Source: Elymus sibiricus | Lineage: Eukaryota; Streptophyta; Magnoliopsida; Poales; Poaceae | Direction: 5' to 3' | Assembly (NCBI GenBank): GCA_039707655.1 | Contig: CM077672.1 | Location: forward strand, 355,800,031 to 355,864,030 | Length of the DNA stretch: 64,000 nucleotides | Shown: in pieces, positions 23,272-34,241 of the stretch | Layout of the letters: each line of letters begins with the position of its first letter | How positions within the stretch are numbered: the first letter of the stretch is position 1 | Program-made: the position numbers and the translations under genes | The notes under the pieces: generated by a model | Told to the model about the DNA's origin: nothing | Seen by the model: the letters and a program-made list of their open reading frames with translations, nothing else | Database searches by the model: none

Positions 23272-26200
23272 ATGGCGCCACCGAAAGGTTCTTGGGAGGG
23301 ATCAGTGGTGACCGCCGACGACATCGAGTACCTGCACCGAACGCGACGGCTGCCACTGGCAGAGGAGGTGGAGGCGCGCGCGCCCGGCGAGAAGATGGCG
23401 CCGGCGCCGCGGAACGGCGAGGTGGTGGTGTTCTACAACCACTTCCTCCGCGGGCTCGGGCTTCCCACGAGCGTCTTCTTCAGGCGCTTCCTCACGTACT
23501 TCGGCCTCCAGCCGCATCACCTGGGGCCGAACGCCATCTTGCAGCTCGCCAGCTTCGCAACGCTGTGCGAGGGCTACATCGGCCTCCTCCCGTACGTGGA
23601 GTTGTGGTGCCGCATGTTCTACCTGAAGCAGCAAGGAGCATCCGCCGGCGTCATGTCCGAGTGCGGGGCGGCCGTGCCGGTTACCCGGACGGCGGGCCCC
23701 TTCCCGAAGCTGCCACTCGAGGACTCCGCCAAGAAGTGGCAGAAGTCCATCTTCTACGTGAAGAACGCCCACCCGGCCAACGACCGCATCAACCTCCCTC
23801 CCTTCGTCGACGTGCCCCCGTCTGAGAAGCTGAACAGGGGGCACAACCCGAAGAGCCTGTCCACGGAGATTCTGGGCATCTGTCGCCGGGTCAAGGAGAT
23901 GACGGACCGCGAGGGGCTCACCGCCGTGGACCTCATCGCCGCCTTCATCGGCCGCCGGGTACTGCCGCTGCAGCGGCGGCCGCACCGGATCTGCGATATG
24001 AGCGGACGGCGCGACCCCTGCCGGTTGTCGACGAAGGAGCTGACGCTGGAGGAGATCGCCCAGCGCGTCAACGACGTCTCCACCGCCGGGCTCAAGGTGA
24101 AGGAGTGGCGTTTTGGCAAGGAGCCGTACAGCTGGGATGCCCCGGCGCCAGCGGTGAGTCTCCGGTCTTTGTTCTTCGCGACGTCCGCCCTCCTCATGCG
24201 CCTTGACGCCCTGGGCCGGCTACAGCGCTTTCCGAGCCAGCTGGTGCATGACGGCCCGAGTCCCATGGTTCTGCAGCCGGACCGGGACGAATCGGACCCG
24301 GAGGATGAGGGGGACGGCGACGTGGGAGCCGAAGGCCGCGAGGAGCGCCTCGCGGACGCGGAAGCCGGCGGCTCCGCTCAAGCCGGTAAGTCTTTAATCC
24401 CGGATGTTTTGCTCGAGTGGCCGGATGACGACGAAGATGACGAGGACTGGACGGGCGATGCAGCTCCGCAGGACGCCGAGGCGGGCGACGGGGCCGCCCC
24501 CAGGGGGCGGCAGAGGAGGGCGACCGGGGAGCCGGCGGGCTCAAGCCGGCCGCACGGGAAGCAGTCGATCGAGGTGCGGCCGGCTGCGAAGCGCCCCGCT
24601 GCGGTGTAGCCGGGCGCCATGAAGAGGTCCATCAAGAAGGCGCGCCGGTTGGCGCCGTCGGTGAGCCCAACGCGGGCGGTTCCCGTGGTCATAGGGTAAG
24701 TTTTCTTTTGCGGTTGAGTTGTTGCTTTATTTGCCGCTGCTGCTGTTGTTCTCTTCTCTTTTCTTCTTCTTCATCTCCCTCGTGCACCGTCCAAGAGCGC
24801 GCTCGAGCAGCCATGGAGGAGGCCGACCGGCGGCGGGGCCGGAGCGGCGCAGAGGAGCGCGAGGTGACGGAGACCACCGAAGAGGTGCTCGCGGCCCGCC
24901 AGTCCGGCACCACCCTGGAGGACGCCGAGCGGGACGCCTGGAGGGCCCGGGCCGAGGCCGAGAAGGAGAGGGCCGAGGCGTCGGCCAAGGTGTGGGGCAA
25001 CGCCATGGCCGAGGTCGTCGCGAGGCGGCGGCGGGTCGCGGAGGAGTCCGCGTGGCCGGAATGGATGGCGGCGTCGCCACCGCCGTCGCCGGTTGCGGAG
25101 CATCGCTCCAAGTCAGTGCACGACCCGGCCCGCCGGGCAGAGGCGGATGCTCGTGCAGCCGTCGAGGGAGAAGCCGGTCGCGGTGAATCCGGCGACCACG
25201 AGCCAGCGGCCGACCCGACGGCCGACCCGGAGGTGCCGCCGGCTGTCGACCCGGCCGACGGGGCTGGAGGCGGAGATGGAGGGGACCGCGAGCTGGAGGC
25301 CGCGCCAGGTGGCGGAGGAGCGCCGCCCCCAAGGACGGAGGCCGCGGCAGGGAGCTCTCGTGCCCTGGTGACTGCGGAGCCGCGGGCCGCGGGGCGCAGC
25401 CACTGAGGCCAGTCGGCAGCGGAACCAGCGCCGGGTCCGCGGTTCAACCATAGCGGGCAGGGGCGGCGAGCTCCAGCGAGGCGACGAGCGGCGCCCCTTG
25501 GAGCGAACTGGACGCGGCGGTGGATTCCCTGCGGCTGTAGATCACCAACCACCGCGGCCAGTGGCAGAGCTTTGCCCAGGCGGAGAGCGGCCGGCTGCAG
25601 CAGCTGGAGCAGACCTTCGCGGTAAGTTTGCCTGTCCTTCGTGTTTTCTTACGTCTCGTTTCTTCTTTGCTTTTCTTGACTGGCCTGGTCGCTTTCCAGT
25701 GGGGGCGCGTCAGCGCACCCACTGGGTGTAGCCCCCGAGGCCCGGGCCGGCTGCGCAGCAGGCGGGTCGGGCCTTCTCAGGCGTTTGTGTGCAAACTTTT
25801 CTTTCCTCGCAGTCCATCTACGACCAGCGGGTGGCGGCGTACAACCGTCTCCTGGGCCGGTACCGCACGGCCAGGGACCAGCTGGCGGCCAAGGAGGGGG
25901 AGCTTCGCTAGGCCAGAGGTACTTTTTTAAACTTTTTCTTGCGTTCCTCCAGTGGGGGCGCGCCAGCGCTCCCACTGGGTGTGGCCTCTGAGATCCGGGC
26001 CAGTGGCGCAGCAGCCGGGTCGGATCTTCTTTGCTTCTCATTTCGTTTTTTCGTCCGGCTTCTGACCGGGATCCGGATCCGGATGCGCAGCCGCCGCCGT
26101 CGACCCGGCGGAGATGGAGGGGCTCCGGTGCCAAGTGGCGGAAGCCGGCCAGTTCCGTGACCAGGCGGTCATGGAGCGCAGCCGGCTGCAGGAGGAGGCG

Positions 26201-28829
26201 GCACGGGCGGTCCGGGAGAGGGACGAGGCAGCCACCGCCCACAAGGCCGAGCTGGACCGGCTCGCCGAGGAGCGCCGTCATGCGGCGGCGCGGTAGGAGG
26301 AGGAGGCGAAGAAGGCCGCCGAGGAGGTCGCCCAGCTCAAGGCGGACCGCGACCGCAACGCCTATGCGCTGGTGGCGAGGGAGCGGGAGGCGCTGTATAT
26401 CGACGAACTCCTCATGCGTAATCGTCTCTACTTGTTTTCGTCTTCCTTTCTTTCTGTTTTCTGCCCTTCGACCTTTTGATCGTTCTTCCCTTTCTTTTCC
26501 AGGGGTCTTCCCCGAGACCCAAGAGCCGGCCGAGGCGGCGGTGAACGCCCACCGGCAAGAGCAGATGGCAGCGGGGGCCGCCATCGAGGAGTACGCCACC
26601 TGGTCGGTGGCGGAGATCACCGTGGCCGCCAAGGCCCGCTTGGAGGCGGTGGAGCGCGACATGAACCGGCTTTTCAAAGCCGGTTTGTCGATGGTGGCCT
26701 CCCTCTGGCCGGGTGCGGTGGTGCCGACCACCGTGAGCCGACTGGCGCGTTGGCTGGAAGCCGGCGCGGCGCGTCTTGGCGCGTGGAGGGCATCCGCGGC
26801 CTGAGCCGGCGCGGAGATGGCTCTTTGGCTCGTGGTGTCCTGGTACCCGGGCATCCGCCTGGACCGGATGCAGGCGCGGAGGGCCGGGGCGGAGGCGGAC
26901 CTGGCGGAGCGGGCGACGCCGATTGCCGTGCGGGCCAGCGACATCGCGTCGTTCACCCCTGATGTCTACTACACAACTTGTTCTTGTAGACTCGTGTTGG
27001 GCCTCCAAGCGCAGAGGTTTGTAGGACAGTAGCAATTTTCCCTCAAGTGGATGACCTAAGGTTTATCAATCCGTGGGAGGCGTAGGTTGAAGATGGTATC
27101 TCTCAAGCAACCCTGCAACCAAATACAAGAAATCTCTTGTGTCCCCAACACACCCAATACAATGGTAAATTGTATAGGTGCACTAGTTCGACGAAGAGAT
27201 GGTGATAAAAGTGTAGTATGGATAGTAGATATAGGTTTTTGTAATCTGAAAATATAAAAACAGCAAGGTAGCAAAAAGTAAACGGGCATAAAAACGGTAT
27301 TGCAATGCTTAGAAACAAGGCCTAGGGTTCATACTTTCACTAGTGCGATCTCCCAACATTGTTGACATAGTTGAATCATATGTAAATCCCTCACGTGCGA
27401 TAAAGAGTTCACTCCAAAGTCACAAATAGCGGAGAACAAACGAAGAAATTATTGTAGGGTACGAAACCACCTCAAAGTTATCCTTCCCGATCAATCTTAT
27501 GAGCCATCCCCATTAATTGTCACGAACAGCCCTAGAGTTCGTACTAGAATAACACCTTAAGATACACATCAACGAAAACCCTAATGTCACCTAGGCACTC
27601 CAATGTCACCATGAGTACCCATGGGTTTGATTATACGATATGCATCACACAATCTCAGATTCATCTATTCAAACCAACACAAAGAACTTCAAAGAGTGCC
27701 CCAAAGTTTCTACCGGAAAGTCAAGACGAAAACGTGTGCCAACCCTTATGCATAAATCCCCAAGGTCATGGAACCCGCAAGTTGATCACCAAAACATACA
27801 TCAAGTGACTCAAGTGAATATCCCATTGTCACCACAGATATCCATATGCAAGACATACATCAAGTGTTCTCAAATCCTTAAAGACTCAATCCGATAAGAA
27901 AACTTCAAAGGGAAAACTCAATTCATCACAAGAAGATAGAGAGGGAAAAACTCCATATGATTCATCTATATCAACAAAGCTCGCGATACATCAAGATCGT
28001 GCCATCTCAAGAACACGAGAGAGAGAGATCAAACACATAGCTACTGGTACAAACCCTCAGCCCCGAGGGTGAACTACTCCCTCCTCGTCATGGAGACCGC
28101 CAGGATGATGAAGATGGCCTCCGGTGATGCTTTCCCCCCTCCGACAGGGTGCCGGAAAAGGGCTGTAGATGAGATCGTGGAGGTACAGAGGCTTGCGGTG
28201 GCGTAAAAACTCATCTAGGTTAACTTTCGGGGGTTTCTGAATATATATGATTTTTTGGAGTTGGAATCATGCGAAGAAGGGCCACAGGGGGCCCACGAGG
28301 CACCAGGGCGTGCCTGGGGGGGTGGCGCACCCTGGTGGCTCGTGGGGCCCCTGTGGGTCTTCTGGCCACCTCCCAAAGCTTCTAGTGTCTCTTATGTTCC
28401 AGAAAAAATCGTCAAAAAGTTTCGCTGCATTTGGACTTCATTTGATATGGATTTTCTGGAAAACCAAAAACAAGCAGAAAACAGCAACTGGCACTGGGCA
28501 CTAGGTCAATATGTTAGTCCATGAAAATCATATAAAAGCCATATAAAAGTGCACCAAAATCATACAAAACTATAATAAACATATGGCATGAATACTTCAT
28601 AAATTATAGATACGTTGGAGACGTATCAACCCCGCACGGTGAGTTCGTGCCGGAGCGGGCGCCGGACGGCGCGGAGCTACCCGCCGACGACTTTGGTCTG
28701 GCGCTCGAGGACCCGGAGGGGAGCTCGGCTGAGACGGGAGCCGGCGCAGATGACGACGCCGCCGACTTGGAAGACACCGCCACCACGGAGGACCCGGCGC
28801 CAAGTGACACCGACGAGGCCGTCGCCTAG
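23272..28829 (+). pseudogene. Antisense 'putative gypsy type transposon' gene of element E
   Basis: ATG at 23272. The first about 295 codons are a clean conserved block (VVFYNHFLRGLGLP, FLTYFGLQPHHL, PNAILQLASF, CEGYIGLLPYVELW) that I recognise as the plant 'putative gypsy type transposon' domain (Pfam PF04195). An acidic tail and several alanine/glutamate-rich coiled-coil exons follow, split by introns: donors near 24154, 24386, 24698, 25622, 25919 and 26416; clear acceptors at 25811-25812 and 26501-26502. The C-terminus (about 28634-28829, acidic, ending DEAVA) continues in frame after the solo LTR F. Nonsense codons: TAG at 24607, 25538, 25909 and 26294; TGA near 25404 and at 26802. It runs opposite to gag-pol and meets the RT 54 bp away. 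Function in the element is unknown. Confidence 0.75.
26960..28628 (-). mobile_element. Solo LTR F inserted in antisense gene of E
   Basis: 1669 bp. On minus it starts TGATACGTCTCCAACG and ends GTAGTAGACATCA, with a perfect TSD ACCCC (26955-26959 and 28629-28633). No PBS, interior or second LTR is present, so it is a solo LTR left by LTR-LTR recombination. It is related to, but a different family from, the C and D LTRs. Removing it with one TSD copy restores the reading frame of the last antisense exon. Confidence 0.9.
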
Positions 28830-28883
28830 GGTGTTTTAGTTTCCTGTATCTCTTTCTTTTAAACTTGAAACTTTTGTTAGCCA

Positions 28884-29310
28884 TCAGATCCACCCACTGA
28901 AGTCGCGAAAAGCTTCGTCCGCCAGGTCAGACCACACGAACGGCGTCGTCTTCATCATCAACTGATATAGGGGCAGGGCCCTCTCCCCCAGCCGGCTAAC
29001 GAACCGGCTGAGAGAGGACAAACAGCCGGTCAACTTCTGGACATCGCGCAGCCGAGCCGGCTTGCGCATGCGCTCGATGGCCTTGATCTTCTCCGGATTG
29101 GCCTCAATACCGCGCTCCGAGATGAGGAAACCAAGGAGTTGGCCGGCTGGTACGCCGAAAATGCATTTCTCCGGGTTGAGCTTGATCTGGAATTGGCGCA
29201 GATTGGCAAACGTTTCCCTAAGATCCTCGAGGAGGGTGAGGTGCTGCTTGGTCTTCACCACGATGTCGTCGACGTAGACGTTCACGTTGCGGCCGATCTC
29301 TGGCAGGAGG
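28884..29310 (-). pseudogene. Reverse transcriptase of E, C-terminal part
   Basis: Carries the catalytic YVDDIVVK box right after the D insertion point. It continues with LGFLISERGIEANPEKI and TGCLSSLSRFVSRL (thumb/connection) and stops shortly after the RNase H lead-in FVWSDLADEAF with a TGA at 28884-28886. The rest of RNase H and all of integrase are absent: the antisense gene begins 54 bp further on. It forms one RT with 35807-36296 across element D. Confidence 0.9.
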
Positions 29311-30846
29311 TGCTACTTGTAGCTTGCGTTGGTATTTCCCGAAGAGGAAGGGATGATGCAGCACAGTAGAGATAAGTATTTGCCTCAGTTATGAAACCAA
29401 GGTTATCGAACCAGTAGGAGAATCACGCAACACCTCGTTAGCAACACCTCCACACAAACAACAAATCCTTGCACCCAACGCAAACGAGAGGTTGTCAATC
29501 TCTCGGCGGTAAATTGCAAGATTAAATTGTATGTGATAGATAGATAGATTGAAACAAAAATACAAAATAAAATAAATAAAAGAAAATGGCAGCAATATTT
29601 TTAGGGTTTTAGTAATATCATTTAGATAGACCCGAGGGCCGTAGGTTTCACTAGAGGCTTCTCTCATAGAAATAGCATACGGTGGGTAGACAAATTATTG
29701 TTGGACAATTGATAGAAAAGCAAATAATCATGACGATATCCAAGGCAATGATCATGCATATAGGCATCACGTCCAAGATTAGTAGACCGACTCCTGCCTG
29801 CATCTACTACTATTACTCCACACATCGACCGCTATCCAGCATGCATCTAGTGTATTAAGTCCTAAGAACGGAGTAATGCCTTAAGAACGATGACATGATG
29901 TAGACAAGATAAACTCACGTATGAATAAACCCCATGTTTTTACCCTTAGTAGCAACGATACATACGTGTCATGTCCCTTTCTGTCACTGGGATTGAGCAC
30001 CGCAAGATCGAACCCACTACAAAGCGCCTCTTCCCATGGCAAGATAAATCAATCTAGTTGGCCAAATCAATAGATCGGAGAAGAAATATGAGGCTATAAT
30101 AATCATGCATAAAAGAGTGCAACAAAGACTCAAATAATTTGATGGATAATCTGATCATAAACTCACAATTCATCGGATCCCAACAAACACACCGCAAAAA
30201 GTGATTACATCGGATAGAACTCCAAGAACATCAAGGAGAACATTGTATTGAAGATGAAAAAGAGAGAAGAAGCCATCTAGCTACTGCCTATGGACCCGAA
30301 GGTCTGTGGTAAACTACTCACGCATCATCGGAAGGGTAGCAAGGTTGATGTAGAACCCCCTCCGGCAGATTACCGGAGAAGGACCCCAGATGGGATCTCT
30401 TTGGAACAGAAACTTGTGGCGGTGGAAAAAGTATTTCGTGGACTCTCCTGGAGGTTTCTGATTTTTTCTGAATTTATAGTGCTGGAATTAGGTCAAACGG
30501 AGGTGGGTGGGCCCCACGAGGTACCAGGGCGCGCCACCCCCCTGGGGCGCGCCCTGGTGCCTCGTGGCCCGCTGATGCATCTTCTGGCCCTCTCCCGAAG
30601 CTTCTAGTACTTGTTATGTCCAATAAAAATCTCCAAAAAGTTTCGTGGCATTTGGACTTCGTTTGGTATTGATTTTCTGTAAAACAAAAACAGGGCAGAA
30701 AACAGCAACTAGCACTGGGCACTAGGTTAATAGGTTAGTCTCCAAAAATGATATATAATTGCTGTAAATGATTATAAAAACATCCAAGATTGATAATATA
30801 TCAGCATGGAACAATCAAAAACTATTGATACATTGGAGACGTATCA
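29311..30846 (-). repeat. 3' LTR of element D (1536 bp)
   Basis: Minus: TGATACGTCTCCAATGTATC (one change from the 5' LTR) to CTACAAGTAGCA. Relative to the 5' LTR it has small indels near 30350 and 30536. Confidence 0.9.
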
Positions 30847-33474
30847 GCATCCCCAAGCTTAATTCCTACTCGTCCCCGAGTAGGTAAATGATAAAAACAG
30901 AATTTTTGATGTGGAATGCTGCCTAACATATTCATCACATATTCTTTTGTTTTGTAGCATGGACATTGGACTTGAATGATTCAAAGCAATAGTCTATAAT
31001 TTGACATGAAGATATAAATACTCAAGCATGCTAACAAGCAACCATGTCCTTCAAAATATCAACGCTAAAGAAAGTTATCCCTAGCCCATTATGCTCAATC
31101 ATTGATCCATTCATGAAACACACTCAAATATTAGCTACATCCAATGCACAAGTATGACAATAGTGCTCTCTAGTTGGTGCTTTTGTAAGAGAAGATGGAG
31201 ACTCAATTTTTTTTTGCATAAAAGTAAATAGATAGGCCCTTCGCAGAGGGAAGCAGAGATTTGTCAAATGTGCCAGAGCTCAAAGCTGAAATTAAAAAGA
31301 TAAAAAATATTTTGAGAGGCATGCTTTTCCTGTCAACGAAAACGACTGAGAATTCTCAATATTTTTCATGCTAGACACATCATAGGTGGTTCCCAAACAG
31401 AAAGTAAAATTTATTTCCTTTCCACCATTCTTTCACAATCCATGGCTAGCCGTATCCACGAGTGCCCTCCATACCAATACTTTCCAAGGAATTTTGTTGT
31501 TATTAATTTGATTTCATGTGGGACTGGGCATCCCTATTACCAACCATTCTCTCATGCAATGACCAGTGAATAAACACTCATCGTGAGAATAACACACCTA
31601 GCATGGAAAATAATGGCCACCCCCTGCCGCTTCATGAGCGGTACGGGCACACAAAACGGAAAATTATTTTGAAAATTAGAGTTGGCACACGCAAATTTAC
31701 TTGGAACGGAATTGAAATACCGCATATAGGTAGATATAGTGGACTCATTTGGCACAACTTGGGTTTAAGGAGTTTGGATGCACAAGCAGTATTTCTGCTT
31801 AGTACAAATGAAGGCTAGCAAATAGATTGAGAAGCAACCAACCAAAAAATGAAAACGGCCATAAACATGCATTGAACACAACTAACACCGAATAATGCAC
31901 CATAAGTAGGATATAATTTCATTGCACAACTATTGACTTAACGTGCATGCATAGGGAATCACAAACCTTAACACTAATATTTTTACTAAATCACAATTAC
32001 TCACTAACATGACTCACATATTATCATTTCCATATCGCAAAACTATTGCAAGGAATCACACTTATCATATCCAATGATCTATATGAAAGTTTTTATTTAT
32101 ATCCCTCTTGAATATTTATCACTTTGGAACCAACTTCATATCTTGTGCAAATTACCGTTACTATCTTCAACTCTCAAAAAGATTTAAGTGAAGCATGAGA
32201 GTGCAAATATTTCTTCAAAATTTCAATCTTATCAATTCTCAAAATAATATAAGTGAAGCATGAGAATTCATTTCTTCAAAATTTTAATCTTGTCAATTCT
32301 CAAAATAATATAAGTGAAGCATGAGAATTCATTTCTTCAAAATTTTAATCAACTCTCAAAATAATATAAGTGAAGCATGAGAGTTTATTTCTTCAAAATT
32401 TTAATCAACTCTCAAAATAATATAAGTGAAGCATGAGAGTTTATTTCTTCAAAATATAGCCACCACCGTGCTCAAAAAGATTTAAGTGAAGCACTAGAGC
32501 AACTGCCTAGCTCAAAAAATTTAAGTTAATCACATAGAGTATTCTAACAAATGATGATAAACGTGTGGCTCTCTCAAGATAGGTGTGTTCAGCAAAGATG
32601 ATTGTGACAAACTAAAAAGCAAACAAAGCAAAGACTCATATAATACAAGAAGCTCCAAGCAAAACTCATATCATGTGACGAATAAAAATATAGCTCCAAG
32701 TAAAATTACTGACGGTTGGTAGAAGAAAGAGGGGATGCCTTCCGGGGCATCCCCAAGCTTAGACGCTTGAGTCTTCCTTGAATATTACCTTGGGGTGCCT
32801 CGAGCATCCCCAATCTTAGGCTTTTGCTACTCCTTACACCTTCATCCATTGTGATCTCACCCAAAACTTGAAAACTTCAATCACACAAAACTCAACAAAA
32901 CCTTCGTGAGATCCGTTAGTATAACAAAACAAATCACTACTATAAGTACTGTTGCAAACCCATTCATATTTTATTTTTGCATTATACCTACTGTACTCTA
33001 ACTTCACCATGGCTTATACCCCCCCCCCCCCCCCCGATACAATCCATAGATTCATCAAAACAAGCAAGTAGTGAATCAAAAATAGAATCTGTCAAGAACA
33101 GAACAGTCTGTAGAAATCTGAATTATGGTCATACTTCTGTAACTCCAAAAATTCTGAAAAATTAGGGCAACGTGGGCAATTCATATACCCATATAGTGTA
33201 AAAAATTCAGAAGGTGCTGACGTTCCAGAGAAAAACCAAAATTCCAGCACTGGACGCAAAACTTTCTGTTTTCAAACAGCATCAATTATATTATGTTCCA
33301 AATCATCCTAAAGGCTTTACTTGGCACAAACACTAATTAAAAACACAAAAACACAATCATACCAGTAGCATGACAGTGAAAACACACAATAACAGAAAAA
33401 TTTATTTTATTCATTGGGTTGCCTCCCAACGAGCGCTATTGTTTTATGCCCCTACCTAGGCATAACGCATACTT
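30847..33474 (-). other. Non-coding interior of element D
   Basis: 2.6 kb downstream of the ORF, AT-rich and without credible frames. It holds the conserved GTTGGGAGGCAACCCAATG motif (33413-33431 on plus as its complement), the repeated GGGGATGC/GCATCCCC palindromic stretch near 32735-32810, an 18-base C run at 33020-33038 and the hairpin array. The polypurine AAGCTTGGGGATGC borders the 3' LTR. Confidence 0.75.
32170..32501 (-). repeat. Hairpin array with conserved loop in element D
   Basis: Six consecutive inverted repeats share the loop core AAGTGAAGCA (plus strand). Stems at 32170/32202 are ACTCTCA/TGAGAGT. Units 32234-32268 and 32295-32329 are AATTCTCA/TGAGAATT. Units 32351-32385 and 32407-32441 are AACTCTCA/TGAGAGTT. 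The unit at 32469-32501 is TGCTC/GAGCA. Spacing is 56-63 bp. Both arms change together while the loop stays constant. The element's own transcript is the minus strand. Confidence 0.8.
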
Positions 33475-34038
33475 TCAAGTATTGTCATCTTTAGTTTTAG
33501 TAATCTTTATAGGAGTTTTCTCAAACCCGGGCGGTTCTTTACGCTTCCCATTATTCTTAGAAAAAGAAGCAATTTTAAGATCCAAAATATCCAATCGCTT
33601 ATTACATAAAGAAATCAAAGTATTCGTGCGATTGAGATTTCTACTAATATTTTTAAGAGGCTCATTAGACTTTTGCAACTCAACCAAATTTTTCTGCATA
33701 TCACTCAATTTGTCCATTATTTGAGCCCCCTCTTGAGTAAAAGCAAAACCCTTTTGTGGTGGAGGAATACCCAATATGCCTTCTATTATTTCATAGGAAG
33801 TATTGGCCTCACTCTCGATAAAATTCCCCTTTGCGGCAAAATACAATAGTTGTCTATGATGCATGGTTAAACCTACATAGAAATTGCGAAGCAAAATTTT
33901 TAAATCCCCTTTTATAGAGCAAACACGGTAGGATTCCATTAACCTATACCAAGCATCTTTAAGATTTTCTCGTTGTTTCTATTTGAAATAGAGCACTGCA
34001 AAATCCGGTGACAAAGGAGGGATAGTTACGCTAGTCAT
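33475..34038 (-). pseudogene. gag-like ORF of element D
   Basis: Starts at ATG 34038 shortly after the PBS and runs about 188 codons to 33475. A single in-frame TAG at 33979-33981 follows ...VLYFK. Segments such as ENLKDAWYRL and LLRNFYVGLTMHHRQLL, then GNFIE, IIEGILGIPPP and a lysine-rich coiled-coil tail, resemble the capsid region of Triticeae Gypsy gag proteins. It is much shorter than a complete gag and has no zinc knuckle. It may serve as a structural protein for trans-mobilisation or be a relic. Confidence 0.6.
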
Positions 34039-34241
34039 GATGACAAAGCAAGCAAACAAGCAAACAAGAAAAAGGCAAACGGAAAATATTTTGTATTTTT
34101 GTAAAAACATTTTAGAAGTGGGGGAGATGAAAACGAGAGACAAATGGCAAATAAAGTAAATGCAAGGAGATGACAGTTTGTGCGAAGGTACTTGATAGAT
34201 GTTGATGATGTTTCCCCGGTAACGGCGCTAGAAATTCTTCC

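Noticed and set aside
25649..26956. 435-codon minus-strand open frame opposite the antisense gene of E
   Set aside because: Low-complexity R/P/A-rich shadow of a GC-rich coding strand; it crosses the introns of the real gene and has no motif.
32170..32501. CRISPR-like regular repeat array
   Set aside because: Plant nuclear retrotransposon interior; the units are diverged tandem duplicates with palindromes and no unique spacers.
33020..33038. Poly(C) run, with similar G/C runs near 50239 and 52490, as a structured (quadruplex) regulatory site
   Set aside because: Plain homopolymers in non-coding repeats, prone to length error; no supporting context.
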